This document shows, one piece after another, positions 23,960 to 33,136 of a stretch of DNA of 41,184 nt. The notes under the pieces were generated by a model, which worked only from the letters and a program-made list of their open reading frames with translations, did not search any database and was not told where the DNA came from. The DNA is from Myxococcales bacterium (GTDB lineage: Bacteria > Myxococcota_A > Polyangia > Fen-1088): assembly GCA_003158395.1 (NCBI GenBank), contig PMIX01000382.1, positions 604 through 41,787 on the forward strand, read 5' to 3'. The position numbers and the translations under genes are program-made. Position 1 is the stretch's first letter, and every line of letters starts with the position of its first letter.

Positions 23960-24145
23960 ATGGCACGGAAGAAGGTCTCGACAACCGTGTACATCACACC
24001 AGAGCAAGACGAGCTTCTCAAGCTCCTGCACCAGAAGACCAAGGTGCCGGTTGCGGAGTACATCCGCCAGGGAATCGACCTGGTGCTGGACCGGGAAAGG
24101 AGTCATCTTCCCGGGCAACTTTCTCTCGACGTCGTTCGCCGGTAG
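23960..24145 (+). CDS. Ribbon-helix-helix DNA-binding protein
   Basis: A 61-aa protein: basic start ARKK, ribbon KVSTTVYITP, helices EQDELLKLLHQKT and VPVAEYIRQGIDLVLDRE, the standard RHH (CopG/Arc) order. Further ATGs at 23894, 23939 and 23945 would only add non-RHH residues. It ends 6 bp before lepA and so may be co-transcribed and autoregulate this operon; it could also be an antitoxin without a visible toxin. Confidence 0.7.
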   Translation: MARKKVSTTVYITPEQDELLKLLHQKTKVPVAEYIRQGIDLVLDRERSHLPGQLSLDVVRR

Positions 24146-24151
24146 CCGTCA

Positions 24152-25954
24152 GTGCCGACCCCCAGCCAACAGATACGAAATTTTTCTATCATCGCGCACA
24201 TTGATCATGGCAAGTCGACCCTGGCGGATCGCTTGCTCGAGGCGACCGGCGCCCTGACTGAGCGCGAGCAGAAGGCGCAGTTCCTCGACAGCATGGAGCT
24301 GGAGCGCGAGAGGGGTATCACCATCAAGGCCGCTACGGTGCGCCTCAGCTACAAGGCCGCCGACGGCCAAACCTACGAGATGAATCTCATCGACACCCCG
24401 GGCCACGTAGATTTCCACTATGAGGTGTCGCGCTCGCTGGCCGCGTGCGAGGGTGCGCTATTGGTCGTGGACGCTTCGCAAGGCGTGGAGGCCCAGACCC
24501 TGGCCAACGTCTACCTGGCGACCGAGCACAATCTGGCGATCATCCCGGTGATCAACAAGATCGATCTACCCTCGGCTGATCCTGAGGGAGCCAAGCGCCA
24601 GATCGAGGAAGTCATCGGCATCGACGCGTCGGGCGCTATCCTTGCTTCGGCCAAGGACGGGCGTGGCATCGAGGCCATCCTGGAGGCCGTGGTAGCGCGG
24701 ATTCCGCCGCCTGTGGGGTCTTTGGGGAGGCCGCTCAAGGTGTTGCTCCTAGATAGCTGGTACGACAGTTACCGCGGCGTGGTGTTGCTGGTGCGCGTGG
24801 TAGACGGCACCCTACGGCTGAAACAGAAGATTCGCCTCTTGGCGGCAGGACGCGACTACGAGATCGTGACCTTGGGTGTGTTTGCTCCCTTCGCCACGGA
24901 CGTGGCCGAGTTGGGACCGGGCGAGGTGGGATTCCTCACTGCCGCCATCAAGGACGTCGGCGACGCGCGCGTGGGTGACACCATCACCGAAGCGAGCAAG
25001 CCTTGCGAAGCGCCTCTGCCTGGCTTCCAACCCGCCAAGCCCATGGTCTTCGCAGGCATCTTCCCGACCGATCCGGCGCGCTACGAGGATTTGCGTGATG
25101 CTCTCGACAAGCTCCGCCTGAACGACGCCTCGTTCAGCCGCGAGCCAGAGGTTTCGGCGGCCCTCGGGTTCGGCTTCCGCTGTGGCTTTCTCGGCTTACT
25201 TCACATGGAAATCGTCCAGGAGCGGCTGGAGCGCGAGTACAACCTGGACCTGGTTACCACCGCGCCCACCGTGCGTTTCCGGATCGTCCTGCGCGATGGG
25301 GACGTCGTCGACCTGGACAACCCGGCCAAGTTCCCGGCGGAAGGCGAGATCGATCACATTGAAGAGCCGATGATCGCGGCCACCATCCACACGCCCCCTG
25401 AGTACGTGGGCGGGTTGCTTAAGCTGTGTCAGGAGCGGCGAGGCACCCAGACCGGCCTCAGTTATGCCGGCGAGCGACGGGTGATCATTCGCTACGACCT
25501 GCCGCTGACCGAGGTCGTGTTCGGCTTCTATGACCGCATGAAATCCGTGTCGCGCGGCTACGCCTCACTTGACTACGAGCCCAAGGGCTACCAGCCGGCG
25601 GATCTCGTGCGTCTGGACCTCTTGGTCAACGGCGACCGAGTTGATTCGCTCTCCGCGGTGGTTCACCGCGAAACCTCGTACATCAAGGGCCGCGACCTCT
25701 GCATCAAGATGAAGGAGCTGATCCCGATGCAGCAGTTCGAGGTGGCGATCCAGGCTGCCCTTGGCTCGCGCGTGATTGCCAAGACCGTGGTGAAGGCCCT
25801 GCGCAAGAACGTGACCGCGAAGTGCTACGGCGGCGACATCACCCGTAAGCGCAAGTTGTTGGAGAAGCAGAAGGAAGGTAAGAAGCGGATGAAGCAGGTT
25901 GGTAACGTGGAAATCCCGCAAGAGGCCTTTCTGGCCATCCTCAAGGTTGAATGA
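24152..25954 (+). CDS. lepA: Elongation factor 4 (LepA), ribosome back-translocase GTPase
   Basis: Ribosome-dependent GTPase that remodels stalled or mistranslocated ribosomes. At 600 aa it has full family length. G1 is AHIDHGKST, the switch I region ERGITIKA, G3 DTPGH and G4 NKID. The C-terminal LepA-specific domain has [20 protein letters not shown], the [19 protein letters not shown] stretch and the [20 protein letters not shown] signature. The GTG start at 24152 leads directly into the family start [15 protein letters not shown]. Its stop overlaps lepB (ATGA), the same gene order as in E. coli. Confidence 0.97.
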   Translation: MPTPSQQIRNFSIIAHIDHGKSTLADRLLEATGALTEREQKAQFLDSMELERERGITIKAATVRLSYKAADGQTYEMNLIDTPGHVDFHYEVSRSLAACEGALLVVDASQGVEAQTLANVYLATEHNLAIIPVINKIDLPSADPEGAKRQIEEVIGIDASGAILASAKDGRGIEAILEAVVARIPPPVGSLGRPLKVLLLDSWYDSYRGVVLLVRVVDGTLRLKQKIRLLAAGRDYEIVTLGVFAPFATDVAELGPGEVGFLTAAIKDVGDARVGDTITEASKPCEAPLPGFQPAKPMVFAGIFPTDPARYEDLRDALDKLRLNDASFSREPEVSAALGFGFRCGFLGLLHMEIVQERLEREYNLDLVTTAPTVRFRIVLRDGDVVDLDNPAKFPAEGEIDHIEEPMIAATIHTPPEYVGGLLKLCQERRGTQTGLSYAGERRVIIRYDLPLTEVVFGFYDRMKSVSRGYASLDYEPKGYQPADLVRLDLLVNGDRVDSLSAVVHRETSYIKGRDLCIKMKELIPMQQFEVAIQAALGSRVIAKTVVKALRKNVTAKCYGGDITRKRKLLEKQKEGKKRMKQVGNVEIPQEAFLAILKVE

Positions 25955-26925
25955 ACATGGTGATGAGACTATGGTCCGCATGGCGGATGCACCGGTCCTG
26001 GAACCGGGCCCGAGACGAGAGCAAGCATCTGGTCAAGGAGTCGCGGCGAATTCTGAAGCGGAGGAGCTATCGCATCCCGCAGACCGTGGCCGCGGAGATC
26101 GAGTTGGCCGTGGCCGATGTGGAGTCAGCCGGCAAGGGCGACGACTTCGAGCGCCTGCGCGAGGCCATCACAGCCCTCGACGAGCGGATGGACAAGCACC
26201 TGGCCTTCGCGCGTAAGTCAACCGCGCGTGAGTACGCCGAGTCGATCGGGGTGGCCTTGGCGGTAGCCTTGCTCCTCCGCGCATTCGTGGTTGAGGCCTT
26301 CCAGATTCCTTCGGGGTCGATGATCCCGACGCTGGAGATTGGGGACCACATCTTCGTGTCAAAGTTCGCCTACGGCATCGGGATCCCGTTCACCAACAAG
26401 AAAGTCGTGGAATTCAACGATCCCAAACGCGGCGACATCATCGTCTTCCGGTACCCGCCCGACCCTTCGACAGACTTCATCAAGCGTGTCGTGGGTCTAC
26501 CCGGCGATTCGGTCGAACTTCGCCATAACCAGGTCTTCATCAACGGTCAACCCATGGCGCGCGAACGCACTGCAGGCACCTGCCGCTACAATGAGGGGCG
26601 CAGCCCCGAGGAGGCGCGTGACTGCGAGTTGTGGGTCGAGACCCTCGGCGGCAAAGCCCACCAGGTCTACCAGGACCCGAACCAGCCGCCGCAGGACTGG
26701 GGGCCACGGCTGGTACCCCCGCGCAGCGTCTTCGTCATGGGCGACAACCGCGACAACTCGCGCGATTCTCGGGTCTGGGGCTTCGTGCCCTACGACAATG
26801 TGAAGGGGCGGGCGCTCGTCGTGTGGTGGTCGCGCGATCCAGCGTACGGAGGGTGGTCACCCGCGGGCGTGGCCGATTGGTTCACGTCGATCCGCTTGGG
26901 GCGATTCTTCAGCGTGGTCAGGTAG
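25951..26925 (+). CDS. lepB: Signal peptidase I
   Basis: Inner-membrane protease that cleaves Sec and Tat signal peptides. The catalytic pair is visible: Ser123 in the PSGSM motif and Lys178 in [11 protein letters not shown]. Box E is [14 protein letters not shown]. One membrane helix (residues 98-117, [20 protein letters not shown]) precedes the serine. The N-terminal ~95 residues are a charged, mostly helical cytoplasmic region ([20 protein letters not shown]), longer than usual. The insertion between the Lys and box E domains holds [15 protein letters not shown]. The ATG overlaps the lepA stop. Its stop TAG and the kinase's stop on the other strand lie within the palindrome GGTAGCCTACC. 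Confidence 0.95.
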   Translation: MNMVMRLWSAWRMHRSWNRARDESKHLVKESRRILKRRSYRIPQTVAAEIELAVADVESAGKGDDFERLREAITALDERMDKHLAFARKSTAREYAESIGVALAVALLLRAFVVEAFQIPSGSMIPTLEIGDHIFVSKFAYGIGIPFTNKKVVEFNDPKRGDIIVFRYPPDPSTDFIKRVVGLPGDSVELRHNQVFINGQPMARERTAGTCRYNEGRSPEEARDCELWVETLGGKAHQVYQDPNQPPQDWGPRLVPPRSVFVMGDNRDNSRDSRVWGFVPYDNVKGRALVVWWSRDPAYGGWSPAGVADWFTSIRLGRFFSVVR

Positions 26926-26926
26926 C

Positions 26927-28159
26927 CTACCGTGACAAGAGATAGATAGCGGTCCCCACGACGACCAAGATAGCGCCGACCACCGCCACTACCCGTTTCG
27001 CTTCCCGGCGTACAGGAGCGGCATCCAGGGTCGCGAGTGCCTCCGCGATGTGTTGGCGAAGTGCCCCGGCGCTTTCGTGCCGGTCCTTGCGAGCCTTGGC
27101 CACCATCTTCAGGACCACTTCATCCACCACGGCTGGGATCGCCAGGTCGGGTCGCAGGCTGGACGGGGTGGGAGGCGCCTCTTGCAGATGGAACTGGATG
27201 ATTTCCGTGGTGCTCTTCGCGTCCTTGAAGGGAAGCTGTCCGGTCAGCATCTCATAGGCGACCATACCTAGGGCGTAGACATCCGAGCGCCCATCCAGCG
27301 CCTTGCCACGCAGTTGTTCGGGCGACATGAATTCCAGGGTTCCCACGGTCTGCCCGATTGCGGTCAGGGCGGGTACCTTACTTCCGTCACCCGACAGGAT
27401 CTTCGCGATTCCGAAGTCCAGCACCTTCACAAAGTCCGCCTCGCCACGCCGCTCGACCATGATGTTCTCGGGTTTCATGTCACGGTGGACAATGCCTCTG
27501 TCGTGCGCCTCAGCCAGCGCCTCCGCGACCTGATCCAAGATGGCTAGGGCGCGGGTCGGTTCGATGACGCCGTCCCGGTGCTGGATCTCCTGCAAACTCT
27601 TGCCTCGAACCAGCTCCATGGCTAGGTAGAGGACTCCGTCCTCAGTTTGGTCAAAATCGTAGATGGTGACGGTGTGCGGGTTGCGAAGTTGCGAGCAGGC
27701 CTCGGCTTCGCGCCGGAAACGGGCTACCACAGTGGCATCGGCCACGCTGTGGGGGTGCAGGATCTTGAGCGCCACCGGCCGCCCGGTGGCGAGCTGCTTG
27801 CCTTCGAAGACCGCGCCAAATCCTCCTTCGCCGATCTTGCGTTCGACCCGGTAGCGGTTGTTCAGCGCCCGCCCCACCAGGCTGTCCAAGGAGGTCGGAC
27901 GGGGACCGGTTGCAATCGGGGCCGGCGTGATCGGAGGCGGAGCAAGCGGCACTACGCGACCGGAAAGCGGCACGCTGGCCTGGGCCACGGGAACGCCGGA
28001 TACGGGGCTCATCACGCGTGCAGGCTGGGAAGCGGCGGATTCGAGGGCTCGGTCGACGACGTTCCCAGATACAAGCGGCACAGCCGCACCGCAAACGCCG
28101 CAGAAGCGAGCCTCTGGCTCGGCGGCGGTCTTGCACTGTGGGCATAGCCTGGTCGCCAT
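26927..28159 (-). CDS. Membrane-anchored Ser/Thr protein kinase with N-terminal zinc ribbon
   Basis: Hanks-type kinase, 410 aa. Residues 1-24 form a zinc ribbon (LCPQCK...FCGVCG) and about 70 residues of Pro/Val linker follow. The kinase domain spans roughly 103-370: G-loop GEGGFGAVFEG, catalytic Lys132 (VALKIL), HRDMKPEN (225-232) with the catalytic Asp, DFG (248-250), then GTLEFMSPEQL. A C-terminal helix (VAVVGAILVVVGTAIYLL) anchors it, with the kinase domain cytoplasmic. The absence of a PASTA or sensor domain outside suggests intracellular input. GTG 28171 is an alternative start abutting the phosphatase stop. It sits downstream of PP2C and FHA genes, forming a kinase/phosphatase/reader unit. 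Confidence 0.92.
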   Translation of the reverse strand: MATRLCPQCKTAAEPEARFCGVCGAAVPLVSGNVVDRALESAASQPARVMSPVSGVPVAQASVPLSGRVVPLAPPPITPAPIATGPRPTSLDSLVGRALNNRYRVERKIGEGGFGAVFEGKQLATGRPVALKILHPHSVADATVVARFRREAEACSQLRNPHTVTIYDFDQTEDGVLYLAMELVRGKSLQEIQHRDGVIEPTRALAILDQVAEALAEAHDRGIVHRDMKPENIMVERRGEADFVKVLDFGIAKILSGDGSKVPALTAIGQTVGTLEFMSPEQLRGKALDGRSDVYALGMVAYEMLTGQLPFKDAKSTTEIIQFHLQEAPPTPSSLRPDLAIPAVVDEVVLKMVAKARKDRHESAGALRQHIAEALATLDAAPVRREAKRVVAVVGAILVVVGTAIYLLSR

Positions 28160-28171
28160 GGGTTCTCTCAC

Positions 28172-29428
28172 CTAGGGCTCTCTCCCAGCGTCGGCCGTGG
28201 ACGCCTCAAGTGCCTGTGGACGTGCGGGTGAGGGTGGCGCGATCGACGGGGACGCCACCCCGCTATGCGAGGCGAGGCTGGTCCGGTCGAAGCTGCGGTC
28301 TGGCATCCTTCCGCGCTGAGAAACCAGAAACAGGGCCCCCGCCAAGGCCGCCAGCAGGGTGACCAGAACAAAGGCAAGCAGAGAGCGGGGTTCTGGGATG
28401 GGTTGCGCGGGCAAGCGGGCGGCGCGGGCCCCGGGAGGAGTGCTGTCGATGGGATCCTTGGCCACCGTCAACTCGGTGGTGGCCTGTCGTTCTTGGACAG
28501 CGCTGGTTTCGTCTGCCTTCTCGGTCGAGAGCGGGAGTCCTTCAGGTTCAGGGTCTTCCGGATCCTGCCCCGGGTCGTAGGCCAGGAAGCTCACTTCGTC
28601 ATCGGCGCCCGCCTCGGGCAACCCGGGACCGTCGAATCGGGCAAGGACCACCGTAATGTTGTCGGGGCCATCGTGCTCGTTGGCGCGAGCAATGAGCCGA
28701 TCGCAAGCCTTTCTCACATCGGGCTGATCGAGCAGGATTTGCTTGATTTCGTCGTCGCTGACCGGGCCGTGCAACCCATCGGAGCAAACCAGAACCACAT
28801 CGCCTCGACGGAGCGGGACCTGTGAGAGCACGACCTCGACTTTCTCCTGGACGCCCAGCGCCTGCAGGATGATGTTGGCGTGCTCGAAGCCTTTGGCCTC
28901 CTCCAGCGTCATGGCGCCGGCTTCGATGAGCTGCCAGGCGAGAGATTGGTCCCTGGTTGTCTGGATCAGGCGGCCGCCGCGCAGCAAGTAGCAGCGTGAA
29001 TCCCCAACCTGCCCTATCAGCAAGGCGGCGTCGACCAACCCAACCGCCGTGCAGGTCGTGCCCATACCGCGCTCGCTCTGGTTGTCGCGCGATTGGGTGT
29101 AGATGCCTTCGTTGGCCTCCTCAATGGCGCGGCGCAGGCGACGCGCAAAACGCGCCCGCGACAGAGGGCCGGCGTCGCCGACAGCCGCCGAGATGGACTG
29201 CACGGCCATGGTTGAAGCGACCTCGCCCGCCGCGGCTCCCCCCATACCGTCACACACCAAAAAGAGAGCGCCCTTCTCCTCGAGCGAAAAGTCCAGTGAG
29301 GCGTCCGGCGAGGGCCCTTGCGCACTTGCAAAGTCCACCACGAGGAAGTTGTCCTCGTTGTGCTCACGCATCAGGCCGACGTCGGTCTTGCCGTAGACCG
29401 TGATCTTGATTTCAGAAGGGCTTGCCAT
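28172..29428 (-). CDS. PP2C-family Ser/Thr phosphatase with C-terminal membrane helix
   Basis: Metal-dependent phosphatase, likely partner of the adjacent kinase. In the 418-aa product, residues 1-255 hold the PP2C domain with metal-binding motifs REHNEDNF, VCDGMGG, GDSRCYLLR, CSDGLHGPVSD and DGPDNITVVL, all intact. An acidic linker (DPGQDPEDPEPEG) leads to a membrane helix near residue 360 (SLLAFVLVTLLAALAGALFL) and a Ser/Pro-rich tail. The gene is read on the minus strand after the FHA gene, with the kinase start right behind its stop. Tethering suggests that both enzymes act at the inner membrane. Confidence 0.93.
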   Translation of the reverse strand: MASPSEIKITVYGKTDVGLMREHNEDNFLVVDFASAQGPSPDASLDFSLEEKGALFLVCDGMGGAAAGEVASTMAVQSISAAVGDAGPLSRARFARRLRRAIEEANEGIYTQSRDNQSERGMGTTCTAVGLVDAALLIGQVGDSRCYLLRGGRLIQTTRDQSLAWQLIEAGAMTLEEAKGFEHANIILQALGVQEKVEVVLSQVPLRRGDVVLVCSDGLHGPVSDDEIKQILLDQPDVRKACDRLIARANEHDGPDNITVVLARFDGPGLPEAGADDEVSFLAYDPGQDPEDPEPEGLPLSTEKADETSAVQERQATTELTVAKDPIDSTPPGARAARLPAQPIPEPRSLLAFVLVTLLAALAGALFLVSQRGRMPDRSFDRTSLASHSGVASPSIAPPSPARPQALEASTADAGREP

Positions 29429-29470
29429 CCGCGGGGCTTTGATTTGTCGTCCCTGCCTACAAGCTTCGCC

Positions 29471-30379
29471 TCAACCTATCTCGAAGCGCAAGAGTTCATC
29501 GCCGAGCCGAATCATTTCCCCGGGGACAAGGGCGTGTTGGCCGGTGAGGCGGACAAAAGTGCCATTCGAGCTACCCAGGTCGGAGAGCAGCGCAACGCCA
29601 CTGCGAAACTGAAGCAGGGCGTGGCGGCGGGACATGAACTCGTCGTCTGGGAAAACCATATCGCCCTGTTCGCGGCCGAGCACGAGGTCACTGCGAGTCA
29701 GGTGGTAAATATCGCGGCTTGTCCCCGCCGAAGTGAGCTGGCGCAGGCGTGCCCAGGGCGCCTTGAGCGGCGTGCCGAACAGGACCACGCCGTGTTCGAC
29801 GGCAGGACGCAGGGTCTTCTCGACATCGGATACGAACTCGAAGCGCAGGACCTGTTTGCCGACCAGGATCAGGTTGCCGTCCGCCAGCTCCACTGGTTGG
29901 CTAATGCGCCGGTAGACGCCGTTGCGGGATTCGAGCGGCGTGATCACATGTTGGCCGGCCCGCAGGGTGATGCGGGCATGGCGCGGGGCGAGATGCGGAT
30001 CATCGAAGTGGAGATCGCCTTCGCTGCGTCCAATGTCGACCTGCTCGCCGGGCAGGGGATATGACTCACCGTCACTGCCATCCCGTCGCACCGCCACCAA
30101 CCGTGGCCCGCCGGGCTGGCTGGCGGCTGCGACCGAGGGTCGGGCGGCCGCCGCCGCGGCCAAGGCCGCCGAGGCATCCGCGCTCATCGGAGTGGTGTGG
30201 CCGAGACGGCGCCCACACGCATGGCAGAAGTTGGTCCCCATCGGGTTGCGATTCCCGCACCCCGAGCAAACCAGGAACGAGTCGTCCGCAGGCGGCAGCC
30301 CCACAGGGGCGCCGCAGCGCTGACAGAAGGCAGCGCCATCCGTGAGCGCCCCGCCGCATTGGAGACAGCTAATAAGCAT
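29471..30379 (-). CDS. Double zinc-ribbon, double FHA-domain phosphopeptide-binding protein
   Basis: A 302-aa cytoplasmic reader protein. Two zinc ribbons open it (CLQCG...FCQRCG and CSGCG...FCHACG). An Ala-rich linker follows, then a first FHA-like domain (DIGRSEGDLHFDDPHLAPRH), which keeps the beta-sheet pattern but differs in the Asn-Gly loop. A second, canonical FHA domain near the C terminus has LVLGREQGDMVFPDDEFMSR, RRHALL and GSSNGTFVR. FHA domains bind phosphothreonine. ATG 30379 was chosen because it starts just before the ribbon; the longer frame from 30430 adds no recognisable sequence. It leads the FHA-PP2C-kinase group. Confidence 0.88.
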   Translation of the reverse strand: MLISCLQCGGALTDGAAFCQRCGAPVGLPPADDSFLVCSGCGNRNPMGTNFCHACGRRLGHTTPMSADASAALAAAAAARPSVAAASQPGGPRLVAVRRDGSDGESYPLPGEQVDIGRSEGDLHFDDPHLAPRHARITLRAGQHVITPLESRNGVYRRISQPVELADGNLILVGKQVLRFEFVSDVEKTLRPAVEHGVVLFGTPLKAPWARLRQLTSAGTSRDIYHLTRSDLVLGREQGDMVFPDDEFMSRRHALLQFRSGVALLSDLGSSNGTFVRLTGQHALVPGEMIRLGDELLRFEIG

Positions 30380-30550
30380 CTTCCCTAGTCGTTGCCAGAA
30401 AGGGCCGGCGAACGTTGCAAGGCAGCCCATCCTCTACTAGAAGGCGAGCGGGACATTACCTGTACAGACGGGCATGACACCCACCCATTCACCGTGCAGC
30501 AACTAATACCAACGATTTCGGAGAGCGTCAAATCCGCGCGAAGCGGGCCA

Positions 30551-31660
30551 TTGTCGAGGCTGACCAGGGCCGTCTTGCTTGCCGCCGTTGGATCGGCGTG
30601 TGGTCCCGTGGTGGAGAACGCGCCGTTCTCGGCACGCCCGGACACGCTGCGGCCGGGAGACCTTCTGGGACCCTTCGACGGAGTGGTCGCCGACGGCGAA
30701 ACCGACCGGCCGCTGGGGGGCGTCGTGGTGGCTGGGGCATGGGCATTCGAGCGTGGCATCGGCCTGCAGGGGCCGGCGGCTGCGCTGGAGGCCGCAACCG
30801 AAACGGGCGCGGACGGCCGCTATCGGGTGAGCATCCCCGCCGATCTTCCGAGGGGCGAAGGGGTCCGCCTGCGCCGATTCACCCTCATCGTCTACCGGCG
30901 AGGGTACGTGGCCTGGCGCAGCGACAGCAGCTTCCCGACGGGCGAGCCGCGCCACGACTTCGCCCAACGGGGAAACCGCGTACGCTTGGAAAAATGGCAG
31001 CCCTCCATGTCCCACTACCGGCATTTGGTTTTTCTGGGCGGCGGCCCCGCCGTCCGGACCGCGGCGGCTTGGGAGGTACAACTGGCGGGACTGGAACTCG
31101 ACGGCACCTCGCCTGCAACCACTTCCAAGCGCCCGGCAGAAGACGCGCGGGCTGGCTCGTCGGCCACGCTCGACATCTTGCCTCTCTTGTCCGAGGACGA
31201 AGTGCGCGGCGTGACCGGGTACGCAGGAAAGTTCGAGGTGGGCAAGTTGGCTGACCGAGCCACCAGCGACGTGTATGACAGCCGGCACTTCAAGGCCAGT
31301 GACAAGCCCGAAACCTATGACGTCGGCCTGCGGGTGTGGGCCGTCGGGTCGGAAGCCGCTGAAGCGCAATTCAGGAAGCTGCTCAGCGATCTCCCGAGCG
31401 CAGTTGCGACCGAAGAGATTGGGGATGCATCGCTCCGGGCCAAAGGCGGCGATGTGACCGGGTTCGCTTTCTTGTTGCGCGAGAAAGGAGTCGTGATGCA
31501 ACTGAGTTGCGGCCTTGCTCAGTGCCCTGAATCGTCGATGATCCTGCGTCTCGCCAAGCTGGCGGAAAGCCACCTACCCGAGGTCAGGCTCCCGTCGCCC
31601 GAGAGCACCGGGCTTCTGCCCGTGTCGGCTCCGTCGCTCGCACCGGGAGGCAAGCCGTGA
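30551..31660 (+). CDS. Secreted lipoprotein with carboxypeptidase-regulatory-like domain
   Basis: Unknown function. The start chosen is TTG 30551, giving a short lipoprotein signal (SRLTRAVLLAAVGSAC, Cys17); GTG 30494 is an alternative. The frame is open back to 30392 but without protein-like sequence. Residues 40-130 resemble a beta-sandwich of the carboxypeptidase regulatory type (GVVADGETDRPLGGVVVAGA, then TGADGRYRVSIPA, IVYRRGYVAW). The C-terminal half has a YDVGLRVWAVGSEAAEAQFR segment, possibly a second domain. Its stop overlaps the next gene's GTG, so the two are co-translated and may form a pair. Confidence 0.65.
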   Translation: MSRLTRAVLLAAVGSACGPVVENAPFSARPDTLRPGDLLGPFDGVVADGETDRPLGGVVVAGAWAFERGIGLQGPAAALEAATETGADGRYRVSIPADLPRGEGVRLRRFTLIVYRRGYVAWRSDSSFPTGEPRHDFAQRGNRVRLEKWQPSMSHYRHLVFLGGGPAVRTAAAWEVQLAGLELDGTSPATTSKRPAEDARAGSSATLDILPLLSEDEVRGVTGYAGKFEVGKLADRATSDVYDSRHFKASDKPETYDVGLRVWAVGSEAAEAQFRKLLSDLPSAVATEEIGDASLRAKGGDVTGFAFLLREKGVVMQLSCGLAQCPESSMILRLAKLAESHLPEVRLPSPESTGLLPVSAPSLAPGGKP

Positions 31661-33120
31661 AGTGCACAGGCCTTGTCGCCGGCACGCGGTCCACGCTGGC
31701 AGCATTCGCGTGCGCGGGGGCGCTGTTCAGCTCTCCGGCGGCACGTGCGTATGAGCCAGCTACCACGCATGCTGGCTTGACCGAGCGCGCCCTGGAAGCC
31801 TCCCGACTGCACAACGTGATCGCCCGTCTGGGACGACCGCTGGGACTGCTGGAGCCTTTGCGTCTTGGCCTGGACCTCGTCGATCAGGACGAGCGGCGGG
31901 CCCTGCAGGCCCGGCTCGACTCGCTCGACCCGGCAGGCGGCTACCGGCCCGGGCCTGACGGCGAAGCGGGCGCAGGCCACTGGGTGGTGGCAGGTGCGGT
32001 CTTGGCCATGACGCCGCCTGAGCAGGGTGCGAATCATTTTTTGGATCCGGCGAGTGGGAGGGGACTGAGAGACGATCCGGGGCTGTCAGGTGTCGCCCAC
32101 ACCTTGCGGCTGCTCTTCGACGGCGGCACAAGCGTGCGCGAGCTTGCCGCGGGCACAGCCTTCAGCCTGGACGGCAAGTCCGCGCTGGACTGGATCGAGT
32201 CGCCGGGCAACGACTTGGGCGTTCCCGTGTTCTTCGACAACTGGGAGCGTGCCGTCACCTTGCCTGAACCGCGCGAACGTGAATCAGCCCTGGTGCGGGC
32301 CTTGCTAGCCCTCGGTGGGGTGATGGCGGTGCTCGAAGACGTCGGGGAGCCAGCCTTTGTGCGCAACGACTTCCGGGTTGCATTCCTGCAGCGGAACGAG
32401 GGCTCGGCCTACGAGCAGTTCGTGGCTGAGCGCTATGGCCGCACGGGGCTTCCTCCCGCGGCGACGCTGGTGCCCCGGCCCAATATCGTCAGTTTCTTTG
32501 CGTCCGACGACGGCCAAGGACTAGCCAATCGCACGCAGCGTCGCTTTTTTTCAGAGGGCACGATCCCCACCGACATCTCACTTGAACGAGACACCACGTT
32601 GGCCGACGTGGTTCGCCGGGCGCGCGAGTCGCTCGTGCTTTCCTCGCCCACCCTGTCCGGACTGGTGCTGAGGCCGGCGGAACACCGCCACTATCTGGTT
32701 CTGGAGGGCCGTCGTGTTCTTGCCTACGAAAACAGCGGGACACAAGTGCATTTCCTCCTCGATGACGTCGTCTACGCGGACATGGCGCGCGCTCTCCTGC
32801 CTGAGATCGCTGGCTACGCCGCGGGCTTGCTCAATCATCTCCTGCGAGCGAGCCTGGAGCTGACACTCGCGGGAAACAAGGGCACGACCAAGGTCACTGT
32901 GCGCCTGGGCAGTGATGTCAAGGAGGGCGGGGTTGTGCGCGTGTTTGTCGAGTACGGGAGCGGGCGTCGGCGTGAGCTGCCCGGAACGGCCGCGACACTG
33001 GCGCCGGGCGGTGAGATGGTGGTCGACCTGCCTGCCGGGGTCAAGAAGCTGGCCACGGTGCTGCGCGGTAGCGACGCCGGAGGCCCTTTCGTGGCCGCGG
33101 GGGAAGTGACGGTGCCGTGA
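31657..33120 (+). CDS. Exported PLC/P1-nuclease-like protein, probable pseudoenzyme
   Basis: A 487-aa exported protein with a signal peptide (TRSTLAAFACAGALFSSPAA, cleavage near ARA-YEP). The N terminus YEPATTHAGLTERAL, then NHFLDPASGRGL, matches the ordering seen in zinc-dependent phospholipase C/S1-P1 nuclease relatives. The central block normally reads H-x-L-x-D...P-A-H-x-R-N-D. Here it is GGVMAVLEDVGEPAFVRNDF, so both histidines are replaced (Ala and Phe) while Asp and Arg-Asn-Asp remain. This suggests loss of metal binding. The C-terminal 100 residues form a beta-rich domain (KVTVRLGSDVKEGGVVRVFV). Start is GTG 31657, overlapping the preceding lipoprotein gene. Family assignment is tentative. 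Confidence 0.6.
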   Translation: MKCTGLVAGTRSTLAAFACAGALFSSPAARAYEPATTHAGLTERALEASRLHNVIARLGRPLGLLEPLRLGLDLVDQDERRALQARLDSLDPAGGYRPGPDGEAGAGHWVVAGAVLAMTPPEQGANHFLDPASGRGLRDDPGLSGVAHTLRLLFDGGTSVRELAAGTAFSLDGKSALDWIESPGNDLGVPVFFDNWERAVTLPEPRERESALVRALLALGGVMAVLEDVGEPAFVRNDFRVAFLQRNEGSAYEQFVAERYGRTGLPPAATLVPRPNIVSFFASDDGQGLANRTQRRFFSEGTIPTDISLERDTTLADVVRRARESLVLSSPTLSGLVLRPAEHRHYLVLEGRRVLAYENSGTQVHFLLDDVVYADMARALLPEIAGYAAGLLNHLLRASLELTLAGNKGTTKVTVRLGSDVKEGGVVRVFVEYGSGRRRELPGTAATLAPGGEMVVDLPAGVKKLATVLRGSDAGGPFVAAGEVTVP

Positions 33121-33136
33121 GCTCGATTGCCTCGTA

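Noticed and set aside
30503-31573. 356-codon minus-strand frame opposite the secreted lipoprotein
   Set aside because: The plus-strand frame carries a lipoprotein signal and couples to the next gene by overlap; the minus frame has no domain.
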